This document shows positions 17,371 to 25,899 of a stretch of 64,000 nucleotides of DNA, piece after piece. Below the pieces are notes generated by a model. The model searched no databases, had not been told where the DNA came from, and worked only from the letters and a program-made list of their open reading frames with translations. A program made the position numbers and the translations under genes. Position 1 is the stretch's first letter. Each line of letters begins with the position of its first letter. The stretch comes from CAZFGK01 sp964518635 (GTDB lineage Bacteria; Zixibacteria; MSB-5A5; GN15; FEB-12), in contig CAZFGK010000014.1 in the NCBI GenBank assembly GCA_964518635.1, forward strand, positions 19,480-83,479, given 5' to 3'.

Positions 17371-20300
17371 CTACTCATGAGTCGTTTCATGGCAGTTGTT
17401 GCAGAGCTTACGCGTCCGGTCGGCGAGGAGCAGCACTTTCTCATTCGACGAGTGGGGAGAATGGCATCCAATACAGGTCAGGTCAGATTTAGTGCGCGGA
17501 TCAATCACTCCTTTTCCCATCGGGTGAAAATGGGTCTTGGTGGCATCATCATGGCAAGTCAGGCAAGTCCCCATGATGTCGGCGTCACTCAGCAGCTTCT
17601 TATTATCACTGGAGTGCGGATCATGGCAGGTCGAGCAGTCTTCAAAAGCCGGTGCATGCTTTTCTGTTCCGGTGAACTCTTTGCCATTGTGACAGCTCAG
17701 ACATTGCTGCACGCCATCTTTTTTCATGAGCTCTTTGCCAAAACCGACATGTGAGGCATGGCAATTGGTGCAGCCATCACTGGTTTCGATGCCGGGGTGT
17801 TTCACGGCCTTGGCAATGAGTGCATCTGTCTTGTTGTGACAGCTCTTGCAGAGCTCCTTTCCTTCGGCAACAAAGCTCGTCGCACTTGTCCCGGTATGGC
17901 AACTCTGGCATTCCCCTTTGGTGAACGGCACGTGTGATTTCGGATAGAGCAACCCCGGTCGTCCGGCTTGGCCGACATGCGGGTCATGACAGTCTTGACA
18001 ATTGGATGAGGCAATTTCGAAGCCACGATGTGATGTCACAAGAGCAGCATCGCCGAGGTCATGACAATCGCTGCAGAGTTCCTTCTTCTCATTGATGAGC
18101 AGTGCCTGAACCGGTCCGGCATGTGGTTGATGGCAGGAATTACAATCGCCGGATTCTACCGGTTCATGGACCGTCCCCTTGGCGATACGATCTTTCAGGT
18201 CACCGTGACAGCTAAAGCAGAATTTCTCCTTCGATTCGATCAGCAGTCCGCGATGTTTCGAAGCATGCGGGGTATGGCAGTCGAGGCATTTCTCCTCGGC
18301 GAACGGAGCATGCACAGAAGGGAGTGTATCGGCTTTGCGTAAATCTGTATGACACTGAATACAAAGTGATGCAGTCTTTCCTTTGAGAAGTTTCGCTTCG
18401 TCGGCAGCATGTACACGATGACAACTGGTACATTCGTTCTTTGCAAAGGGTGCATGCTGCGAAGTAAGGGTAAGCTCGTCGTTGACGCCATCATGACAAC
18501 CGGCACAAAGCGCGGTCATACTATCAGCGAGCACAATCTCGCCGGTAGGTGCCTGTTCATGACAAAGATCACATGACTGATCTACAAACGGTGGATGGGC
18601 GGATGCTCTTACTAGTTTTGGTGAGGTTGAAACATGCGGGTTGTGACAATCGAGGCAATCTGTTTTTGCGACGTCGTAGCCGGAGTGTGAGGCACGGAGT
18701 GTCGTATCGGCGGTATGACACTGAGCACAAAGCTCCGGTGCCGATGATTTGACAAAGCCACCATGATCGGAACCATGCGCGGCATGACAGGCATCACAAT
18801 TCCCCTGTTTGACCGGGGCATGTGCAGCGCTCTTCTCAATCAGGTCACCGAAAGTCTCATGACAGGTGTAGCAGAGAGAGGCCTGTGTCTTGCTGAGTGG
18901 TTTGGCGCGGGAGACAATTTTCCCCTGTACCAACGTGCTGGTCACCCGTGCGGAGAGAAGCGCGGGGCGTTCAGAGCCGTGCGGATTATGGCAGCCAGTG
19001 CAATCTCCGTCCTTTGCGGATGAATGCACCACGGGACTTTCAAGCCCAAGATCAGCGCCGTCATGGCAGGTCAGACACATCTCTTTCGTTGGAGCATTCT
19101 GCAGATGTTTTTCATTCGCGTAATGCGGATTATGACAGGAGAGGCAGTCATCCTCGGCGGGGGAATGGGGATGCGCCAAACCGACTTTGATGCTGACATC
19201 CTGATGGCACGTCAGGCAAAGTGAAGCCGAACTCGAACGGAGCAGACTCGGCGATTTACTGAAGTGCGGACTATGGCAGGCGGCGCAGTTGGAAGTCACA
19301 TACGGTTGATGACTGGACGACGCACTGATCGCTTTTGGATCCGGTTCATGGCAATCGACGCAGAGCTGCTCGGCAGTTTTTTTCAGGAGATGTTTGCCGA
19401 TTCCTTCATGAGCGTTATGGCAACTCAGACAGTCGGATTCCGCTTCAGCATGGACTGATCGGGCCGAATCCTGCGCGGTGGCATAGTCTGCATGACATTG
19501 CAGACAGAGATCGGGCCCTTCGACTTTGAGCAGTTTCCCTTTATCTGAACCGTGGACATCATGGCAGGCACTACACTGGCCGAGAATCACAGGTTCATGT
19601 TTCCCCAGATCCGATTCTGTGAGAACATCACCGTGACAATCAAGGCAGAGAGTTCCTTCATCTTTCACCAGCAGATTTCCGAATCGTGAATTGTGAGGAG
19701 CATGACACTCCGAACAGTTGTCGGATGAGACCGCCGGATGAGGAACGCTCCAAGAATCCCCCTTTGCCTGATCGGCGTGACAGCTGGCACAGACTGTTTC
19801 TTTATTACTTCCTTCAGCAAAACTGATTGCGCCTGTTGCATCCGGCAGAGCATGACACTTTGTGCAATTTCCCTCGGCAAAAGGTTGATGCGCGGTGGCA
19901 GAGAGTAGCCCGGTCTTGGTCGAAGCATGCCCGGAGTGGCAATCGATGCAGGCCAGAGATGTTGTGTGTTTCCCGTCATGCGCAGCGGCCATCTTCTGCT
20001 TGTCTTTGGCGTGACAACTGTTACAGAGCAATGAATCGGGCTGCGAAAGAAGGGCAGGGTAATCACTGTTGTGGGCATTATGGCAGGAAAGGCACTTCAG
20101 ATCGGCGAATGGTTTGTGGGCGTGCGCCGACTTTTTCTGAGTCGCAGTTTCATCTCCGTGACAAAGCAGACAGGAAGCGGGGTCGTCGGTGCCATTCACA
20201 ACAGTTCGCAGCAGTGATGGCTTATTCGAAGCATGCGGATCGTGACAACTCCAGCAGTTGCCCGCCATAAGTCCGGTATGAACGGTCCCCTTTGTGTATT

Positions 20301-20580
20301 TATCTTTCAGATCAGCATGACAACTGAAGCAGAGCTGGTCATCATTGCTGACGAGAATCAGACTCTGCGAAAAACCATGCCTTTTGTGACAGGTCTCACA
20401 CTTCTCTTCCTTGACTGGTTGATGGATACTCTTCTGTGAGGAGAACTCCTGTTTGGATGCTTTGTGGCAATCGTAACAGGTCTTTGGCGCGGTCCATGAA
20501 GTTGTGACAAGACAGACGACATGAAGTATCAGAAAGAGGAAAATTCGAACTGCAGTTGAAAGTGTGTATCTCGGATTCAC
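17371..20580 (-). CDS. giant multiheme cytochrome c with 42 CXXCH motifs
   Basis: 1069 residues with a short signal peptide (hydrophobic 'IFLFLILHVVCLV') and, by my count, 42 CXXCH motifs, about one heme per 25 residues. The chain is built from roughly 50-residue repeats carrying two hemes each, of the form H.PF....C..CH..H......LL......LC..CH, the doubled-CXXCH module of the cytochrome c3/NrfH-like superfamily. This could make a long heme wire across the periplasm or outside the cell. Start: GTG at 20580 with AGGA about 9 bases before it and 15 bases after the upstream stop. The propeller gene follows after 17 bases. Confidence 0.93.
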   Translation of the reverse strand: MNPRYTLSTAVRIFLFLILHVVCLVTTSWTAPKTCYDCHKASKQEFSSQKSIHQPVKEEKCETCHKRHGFSQSLILVSNDDQLCFSCHADLKDKYTKGTVHTGLMAGNCWSCHDPHASNKPSLLRTVVNGTDDPASCLLCHGDETATQKKSAHAHKPFADLKCLSCHNAHNSDYPALLSQPDSLLCNSCHAKDKQKMAAAHDGKHTTSLACIDCHSGHASTKTGLLSATAHQPFAEGNCTKCHALPDATGAISFAEGSNKETVCASCHADQAKGDSWSVPHPAVSSDNCSECHAPHNSRFGNLLVKDEGTLCLDCHGDVLTESDLGKHEPVILGQCSACHDVHGSDKGKLLKVEGPDLCLQCHADYATAQDSARSVHAEAESDCLSCHNAHEGIGKHLLKKTAEQLCVDCHEPDPKAISASSSHQPYVTSNCAACHSPHFSKSPSLLRSSSASLCLTCHQDVSIKVGLAHPHSPAEDDCLSCHNPHYANEKHLQNAPTKEMCLTCHDGADLGLESPVVHSSAKDGDCTGCHNPHGSERPALLSARVTSTLVQGKIVSRAKPLSKTQASLCYTCHETFGDLIEKSAAHAPVKQGNCDACHAAHGSDHGGFVKSSAPELCAQCHTADTTLRASHSGYDVAKTDCLDCHNPHVSTSPKLVRASAHPPFVDQSCDLCHEQAPTGEIVLADSMTALCAGCHDGVNDELTLTSQHAPFAKNECTSCHRVHAADEAKLLKGKTASLCIQCHTDLRKADTLPSVHAPFAEEKCLDCHTPHASKHRGLLIESKEKFCFSCHGDLKDRIAKGTVHEPVESGDCNSCHQPHAGPVQALLINEKKELCSDCHDLGDAALVTSHRGFEIASSNCQDCHDPHVGQAGRPGLLYPKSHVPFTKGECQSCHTGTSATSFVAEGKELCKSCHNKTDALIAKAVKHPGIETSDGCTNCHASHVGFGKELMKKDGVQQCLSCHNGKEFTGTEKHAPAFEDCSTCHDPHSSDNKKLLSDADIMGTCLTCHDDATKTHFHPMGKGVIDPRTKSDLTCIGCHSPHSSNEKVLLLADRTRKLCNNCHETTHE

Positions 20581-20595
20581 GGATCACAATCCTCG

Positions 20596-21138
20596 TTACT
20601 TTTTCTTTCCGCTCGCGGTGTCGGTTACCAGAGTAGCTTCATTTCGAATAGGCGGCGGGATAAATTTATCGGGCACTTTGAAATCGACCAGTCGAAAACC
20701 GAGGATATCATTTCGCCGGAAGTGCGGTGCCTCCGATACATAGAATGCCCAGCTCTCCTGCTTGACCGAGTCTCCCTGAGTGACCCTGATAAGCACCGCC
20801 GGATTATAGAGTGTATCGGATGTCTTCTGGAATTCCCCTTTGGTGGTGATACTCAGATGCGGATTGAAAAAAACCACTTCCCCCATGTCGTCTGCATCGC
20901 CAATAGGAAATTTTGTGAACATGCGCACGGTGTCGAATTGCTGAAAAGTGGCAAAGACACGGTGGCGAATTTCGAGCACGAAGAATGAAGCGGTATCCGC
21001 AGCTTTCGGATGTGCCGACAAGAGTGAGGGGATCGCTTTCGGCTTTGTTGGTAATGAATCAGCGATTGCAAGGGTGCTGAAAAGGACTCCGAGGGCAGTG
21101 ATAGTGAGAATGAATTTTCGAGTCGCGATGGTGAGCAT
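20596..21138 (-). CDS. small exported protein at the head of the cytochrome operon
   Basis: 180 residues from the ATG at 21138, which has GGAG 7-8 bases upstream and gives a clear signal peptide ('FILTITALGVLFSTLAIA'). The mature part contains 'NPAVLIRVTQGD...SWAFYVSEAPHF', loosely like the soluble C-terminal part of ResB cytochrome-maturation proteins ('NPA...V..G....W.F'), but this resemblance is from memory and weak. It precedes the 42-heme gene by 15 bases and so probably serves its assembly or maturation. Cysteine-free, no heme motif, C-terminal lysines. Confidence 0.75.
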   Translation of the reverse strand: MLTIATRKFILTITALGVLFSTLAIADSLPTKPKAIPSLLSAHPKAADTASFFVLEIRHRVFATFQQFDTVRMFTKFPIGDADDMGEVVFFNPHLSITTKGEFQKTSDTLYNPAVLIRVTQGDSVKQESWAFYVSEAPHFRRNDILGFRLVDFKVPDKFIPPPIRNEATLVTDTASGKKK

Positions 21139-21436
21139 ATTTTGTCTCCAGTTCGAACTGCGGCGAATATACGAGTGAGACAGTGAAAGCTGATAGGGAA
21201 AATGATTCGTTGACGCGGTGAAACGTGAACTTAAAAAGAATACTTTTAGATGAAGTAATTTATTACAGGAGAACTCGAAGCGAATCATTCTATACAAAAG
21301 AGTAGAGTTAGTTGATGACCTTGGAAACATTCATTGGGAATGACCGAAACCACCATCTGGTGTACTTGTTTCTTCACCTTTCGATGCGAGAGAGACTGCT
21401 ATTACTCGCGAAGCATCGCGAGATGGGGTTGAGGAG

Positions 21437-22657
21437 CTAGTGTGATCGATAGTCCCCTCTATAGTTGACATCATCGAGCAATTCTCGTCGGGTCGCATTG
21501 CCAGAGATGCCGAGTACCAGAGAGAGCGAGAGTGTGTTTCCGGAAATGTCGCTTCCACGAGGATTCGGATAGTCGACAAATGAATAGCGGGCGATCCCTC
21601 CGACGTACCATCCCAGTCGAGGGAAGACAAAAAGCCGGTAGCGAAGCCCACCACCAAACGACCATGAGTTATGTGAAACATGCTCTTCAGGATTCCCGCC
21701 GAGACTTTTGGAATAGACAAGTTCGTACCCGAGACTAACAAACATATCCGCACTCTGTGTACGGGTATCAAAAAACTTCAGTCCCTGTTCCAATCCAAGA
21801 AATCCGCCTTCAAAGCGGTTTGTTGTCACAAGTGAGCCGGCACTGTCGACGGTGATCGAGTCGCGGGCATCTCCCGGGCGAAAGAGAAGGGCAAAGTCAG
21901 TTCGCCATCTCTTCGTCTCGCCACCAAACTGCAATCCTACTTCAGGAAATGAACCGAGCCGACGGTTGGCACCTTGGGGGTTCCAGCCACCGATGAGAAA
22001 GCTCAGGTGACCGAACTCTGAGTAGGCCTTTTTGATACTGCGAACATGAGCAACGTAGGACTTTCCCAGAGCGGTATTCTGCATTGCTGGCTGCTGCATC
22101 TCCCGAAAGGCACTGTCATACTCACCCCGATAAAACTGGCTGATGATAGCGGCACTCGGACTTGCCGGCGACCGATTGCCGGATAGGAGAGCAAGGGACT
22201 TCAGAAATTCGATAAATTTGTCGCGAGTATTGTCGTTGTTCTCCCCCCATCTGTGTGCATCCCACGAATAGACGCACATCCAATCCTCCTCTTGCACCTG
22301 ACGACGAAACCAGAGCATGCGAGATAAAGTCGACGACCCGACCAGCGAGTCCCCGTAGCTTCCCTGACTCAGATGCAGCAGCAGTCGAGTGACTTCAACA
22401 TTGGCTGCTGGACCACACTCGCTGTTTACGAAATCGGCTGCCACTCGAATAGAATCGATTTTCTGCTCGGCGAAAAGACGTGGAGCCTGGCGTTCAAAAT
22501 TATAGTGGTAACGGCGACAGATAGTCGGGTCGTCCTGAGTAAGAAAACGGTTCATATTTCGGTAATAGCTTGAAGAACGATTGTAGACCGATGAACAGGA
22601 CGAAAATAGCCCTGCCGAAAGAAGGAGCAGGCAAATAAGAAGATGATTGGCCTTCAC
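21437..22657 (-). CDS. outer-membrane lipoprotein with C-terminal beta-barrel-like region
   Basis: 406 residues. GTG start at 22657 with GGAGGTG seven bases before it. The signal peptide ends in the lipobox 'LFSSC'. Residues about 30-210 look helical; the rest (from 'GHLSFLIGGWNPQG') is made of alternating strands with aromatic residues ('LRYRLFVFPRLGWYVGGIARY', 'TLSLSLVLGISG') as in small outer-membrane barrels. I do not recognise the family. It is 300 bases upstream of the cytochrome operon on the same strand; whether it shares the transcript is unclear. Confidence 0.78.
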   Translation of the reverse strand: MKANHLLICLLLLSAGLFSSCSSVYNRSSSYYRNMNRFLTQDDPTICRRYHYNFERQAPRLFAEQKIDSIRVAADFVNSECGPAANVEVTRLLLHLSQGSYGDSLVGSSTLSRMLWFRRQVQEEDWMCVYSWDAHRWGENNDNTRDKFIEFLKSLALLSGNRSPASPSAAIISQFYRGEYDSAFREMQQPAMQNTALGKSYVAHVRSIKKAYSEFGHLSFLIGGWNPQGANRRLGSFPEVGLQFGGETKRWRTDFALLFRPGDARDSITVDSAGSLVTTNRFEGGFLGLEQGLKFFDTRTQSADMFVSLGYELVYSKSLGGNPEEHVSHNSWSFGGGLRYRLFVFPRLGWYVGGIARYSFVDYPNPRGSDISGNTLSLSLVLGISGNATRRELLDDVNYRGDYRSH

Positions 22658-22764
22658 TGAAATCCACCTCCGATACGCATCTGTACAGGTGGCTTCGCAC
22701 CACGCAGTATTTGTCAGGAATTATACCGGCGAGTTATTCCACAGTTTAGAAAAAATCCGACTGA

Positions 22765-23340
22765 TCATGTCGAAAGATGCTTCTCGATCCGACGGTCGGG
22801 CACCAGCCAGATAATCGCAACCGCGACGTAGATTGCTCCGGCTAGCAGGGGATTTACAAAGGCCAGAGCAATGGCAATCAGATAGAGCGCGAGTGAAATC
22901 TTCCCTTTCAAGTCTCGTCCCAGCGCGAGGGCAAGGGTCGACTCTTTACCGTGAATATGGAGTAACGGTAAGGTGAGAAGATAGTAACCCACCCCGGCCA
23001 GCAGGAGATTCACGCCATACAGTATTACCGGCAGCTGAGCGAAATGATTTTCCCCCATCCAGGCGGTGGTGAAGGGAATCAGCGAGAGCCAGAACAACAG
23101 GTGCATATTCGCCCAGAGAACGCGACCATCCACATGCTTTACCGCCTGCATCAGGTGATGATGATTATTCCAGTAGATCGCGACATAAATAAAGCTGATG
23201 ACATAACTGATGAACTTTGGATAGAGCGGGGCGAGGTCACTCAGTGCCGCCCCGTGCGGCGGGACAAGTTCGAGTACCATGATGGTGATAACAATAGCAA
23301 GGACTCCGTCACTAAACGCTTCAAGCCGACCTTTATGCAT
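22765..23340 (-). CDS. TMEM175-family potassium channel-like protein (DUF1211)
   Basis: 191 residues with about six hydrophobic segments. The N terminus 'RLEAFSDGVLAIVITIMVLE' carries the hallmark RxxxFSDGVxxIxxTxxxLE of prokaryotic TMEM175 channels, whose first helix lines the potassium pore. Also typical are 'YWNNHHHLMQ' and 'LLFWLSLIPFTTAW'. Bacterial members are homotetrameric, weakly selective K+ channels in the inner membrane. No strong ribosome binding site is seen; the gene seems monocistronic. Confidence 0.9.
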   Translation of the reverse strand: MHKGRLEAFSDGVLAIVITIMVLELVPPHGAALSDLAPLYPKFISYVISFIYVAIYWNNHHHLMQAVKHVDGRVLWANMHLLFWLSLIPFTTAWMGENHFAQLPVILYGVNLLLAGVGYYLLTLPLLHIHGKESTLALALGRDLKGKISLALYLIAIALAFVNPLLAGAIYVAVAIIWLVPDRRIEKHLST

Positions 23341-23448
23341 GGAGGAAGATTACGAAACGATTATTGAAAATCCCCCTAAAATAAATATGGGAAGTCGCAC
23401 CTAAGTGGTGACATCTTCTGGGAGCGAAAAAGAGGATTACCTCTCATT

Positions 23449-24996
23449 ATGAACGGAGTGGGATTGAATCAGAACCGACAAGCACAGGTCTCAGGGTTTT
23501 CTGAATCGAACAAGTGGGGGATTTCACCATCGGTCTTTCTCTGGATGAGTGGGGGGATCTTCGCTCTCGCTGCTGCCCTTTATGGTTTTCTCACAGATGG
23601 GGTGCTGCGGGATGACGGCTACATCTTCTTTGTCTATGCCCGGAATCTCGCAAACTCGGGAACACTCGCCTTCAATCCGGGGGAGCTCTCCTTTGGCGTG
23701 ACCAGCATCGCATGGACCGGGCTGCTTGCTTTCGGGACTCTTCTCTGGCCTGATCCGGTGGTCGTGAGCAAATTTCTTGGGGCGATTCTCGGCGGTGGAG
23801 GGATGCTCATCTGGGTGAAATTTCTCAATCGGCATCATCTCCTCTCTGCTGGGTGGGGATTGTTGGCAGCGACAATCGCTGCACTCTTGCCAAATATCGG
23901 TGCTGATCGAATGGTCGAAGGGATGGAGACCCCGTTGATCTTTTTTCTGACTGCACTGCTGGCCAATTTTCTTTTCGCAACGAGGAGAAATTCCTGGCTG
24001 ATTGGTCTCCTCGCCGGTCTTCTTGCACTGACTCGCCCTGAGTTTCTTCTGTTCATAGTCGGGATTATGGTCTGGATGACATGCCAGAGAGAGATAAAAG
24101 CGGCGATTAAGTCTACTGGCGTCGCTCTTGCTATATTCTGCTGGTGGCCGATCTGGTTGTTCACTCAGACCGGTTCTTTCCTGCCACCAACACGGATCGG
24201 GAAGCTGTCGGTATTTCTGCCAGAGCATCTCGGGATCACTATTACTCAGTTTCAGTCTGCGGGAGTTCTTGACCGACTCGATTGGATGCTTAGGTCAATT
24301 TTCGAGTTTATGATCTCCGGTCCATCTGAAGTTGTCTTCAGTGCACTCCTTGTCTGCGCGACGGTCGTGACGGCTTTGACAATATTGAATTTACGAACAC
24401 ACTGGCCGTTGATTCTTGTTCCGCTTGTCGGATGGGGACTTCTGCTTCTCTACGGATTTTCATTCCCACTTTTTCAGATTCGCTACTTTCTCTGGCTCTC
24501 GCCTATTCTCGCACTGGTCCTTGTCGCCGCATGGTTGCTTCATCCGTACTTGCGAAAAGCCAAATGGTTGCTGATTGCTTCAATGTTTGGCTGTCTGATA
24601 CTACAAGGAGTGGTGCTGCCAAAGAGAATTTCATCAGTCGGCATTCAGCAACTGAGAAGAGATATGGGAATCACAATTTCAAAGAGCACGCCTCCCGACG
24701 CTCGGATCGCGCTGGAGCCAATCGGAGAGATCGGCATGTATGCAAATCGATACATCGTTGATATGGGAGGTCTTACAGATCGACGTGTCATTCCATTTCT
24801 CAGTGATGGCTATCTCAACTCACCGAAAATTCTTGAGTGTCTTGAATTGTTTGAGGCGGATTATCTGGTGACCTACGATCATGATGGATTTCTCGGTCGA
24901 GTCGTGCGCGAGTATCCGGAACGATTTGAACTGGTTCGTTTCGTACCTGAAGAACCAATAGGGGGAATTCGCTACCGCCTGCTGCGGATTCTATAG
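23449..24996 (+). CDS. GT-C-type polytopic membrane protein, probable glycosyltransferase
   Basis: 515 residues with about eleven hydrophobic segments and a C-terminal soluble tail. The first periplasmic loop reads 'LRDDGYIFFVYARNLANSG...FNPGE...GVTSIAWTGLL', with the acidic DD pair and 'YARN' pattern of GT-C lipid-linked sugar transferases (ArnT/AftB type), then 'MEGMETPL' and 'TRPEF', also typical. These enzymes move sugars from polyprenyl carriers in the periplasm. The acceptor is unknown; gene stands alone. Confidence 0.75.
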   Translation: MNGVGLNQNRQAQVSGFSESNKWGISPSVFLWMSGGIFALAAALYGFLTDGVLRDDGYIFFVYARNLANSGTLAFNPGELSFGVTSIAWTGLLAFGTLLWPDPVVVSKFLGAILGGGGMLIWVKFLNRHHLLSAGWGLLAATIAALLPNIGADRMVEGMETPLIFFLTALLANFLFATRRNSWLIGLLAGLLALTRPEFLLFIVGIMVWMTCQREIKAAIKSTGVALAIFCWWPIWLFTQTGSFLPPTRIGKLSVFLPEHLGITITQFQSAGVLDRLDWMLRSIFEFMISGPSEVVFSALLVCATVVTALTILNLRTHWPLILVPLVGWGLLLLYGFSFPLFQIRYFLWLSPILALVLVAAWLLHPYLRKAKWLLIASMFGCLILQGVVLPKRISSVGIQQLRRDMGITISKSTPPDARIALEPIGEIGMYANRYIVDMGGLTDRRVIPFLSDGYLNSPKILECLELFEADYLVTYDHDGFLGRVVREYPERFELVRFVPEEPIGGIRYRLLRIL

Positions 24997-25164
24997 CTCA
25001 GAAGATCAGATTCTCAGAGCTTTGGAGCTCGTTCGCTCTCTTCAAAGAGAATTGAATAGTGTCGGTAAATTTCCTACAAGCTCCTGAGCAATTGTCATAT
25101 ATATATTCTCTCTGACTTATCAAATTCTCACACAATTCTAATATTCTGTACGATGGGAGATGAC

Positions 25165-25734
25165 ATGGCAGACAAAGTCGAAGCCGCGACACAGACGATG
25201 ATCGAAAATCTCAAGAAAAACACCGGCAAGTCCCTCGATCAATGGGTCGCAATGGTGCACAAGCTCGGTGAGAAAAAACATGGAGAAGTTGTCAGCTGGT
25301 TGAAGACAGAACATGGGATGGGGCACGGTTTTGCCAATCTTGTCGCGCTCGCTGCCAAGAGTGGAGTAGGTAAGGATGCGCCAGCAGGGGATGATCTCGT
25401 CGCCGCAATGTTCGCCGGAGAGAAGTCAACGCTCATACCGATCTATGATAAACTCATCAAGGCCTGTACCGCTTTTGGCAAAGAACTGGAAATCTCCCCT
25501 AAGAAGACCTACGTCTCTCTTCGTCGTGCCAAGCAATTTGGTCTGATCCAGCCGACCACGAAGACCCGCCTCGATGTCGGCATCAATCTCAAGGGGAAAC
25601 CGTCGAAGGGGCGACTTGAAGCATCCGGCTCATTTAACGCGATGGTCAGCCATCGGGTGCGGGTCGAATCTGCTGCCGATGTCGACAAGGAGCTAATCGA
25701 CTGGCTGAAGGAAGCATTCGAGGCCGCGAAGTAG
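25165..25734 (+). CDS. DUF4287/DUF5655 domain protein
   Basis: 189 residues. The N-terminal 65 residues ('MIENLKKNTGKSLDQWV', 'HGEVVSWLKTEHGMGHGFAN') match the DUF4287 pattern, and the C-terminal 115 residues ('KKTYVSLRRAKQFGLIQPTT') the DUF5655 pattern. This small cytosolic protein is widespread and of unknown biochemical function, sometimes in stress contexts. The ATG at 25165 is preferred over 25153 because GGAG lies at the ideal distance inside the longer form. Confidence 0.88.
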   Translation: MADKVEAATQTMIENLKKNTGKSLDQWVAMVHKLGEKKHGEVVSWLKTEHGMGHGFANLVALAAKSGVGKDAPAGDDLVAAMFAGEKSTLIPIYDKLIKACTAFGKELEISPKKTYVSLRRAKQFGLIQPTTKTRLDVGINLKGKPSKGRLEASGSFNAMVSHRVRVESAADVDKELIDWLKEAFEAAK

Positions 25735-25899
25735 GTCGGATCACGGAGGGCAGAGTCTGCTCTCTGATTTGACAAGAGCGCAATTTTAGGCGACCTTTCC
25801 AGTTCATTGACTCCGGGTCTTTTTCGGTCATCTGTCAACAGTGCCGAAACTTGAGTAGTTCATCTCTGGTCTTCCGACGTGATCCTGAAAGGTCTCTTT

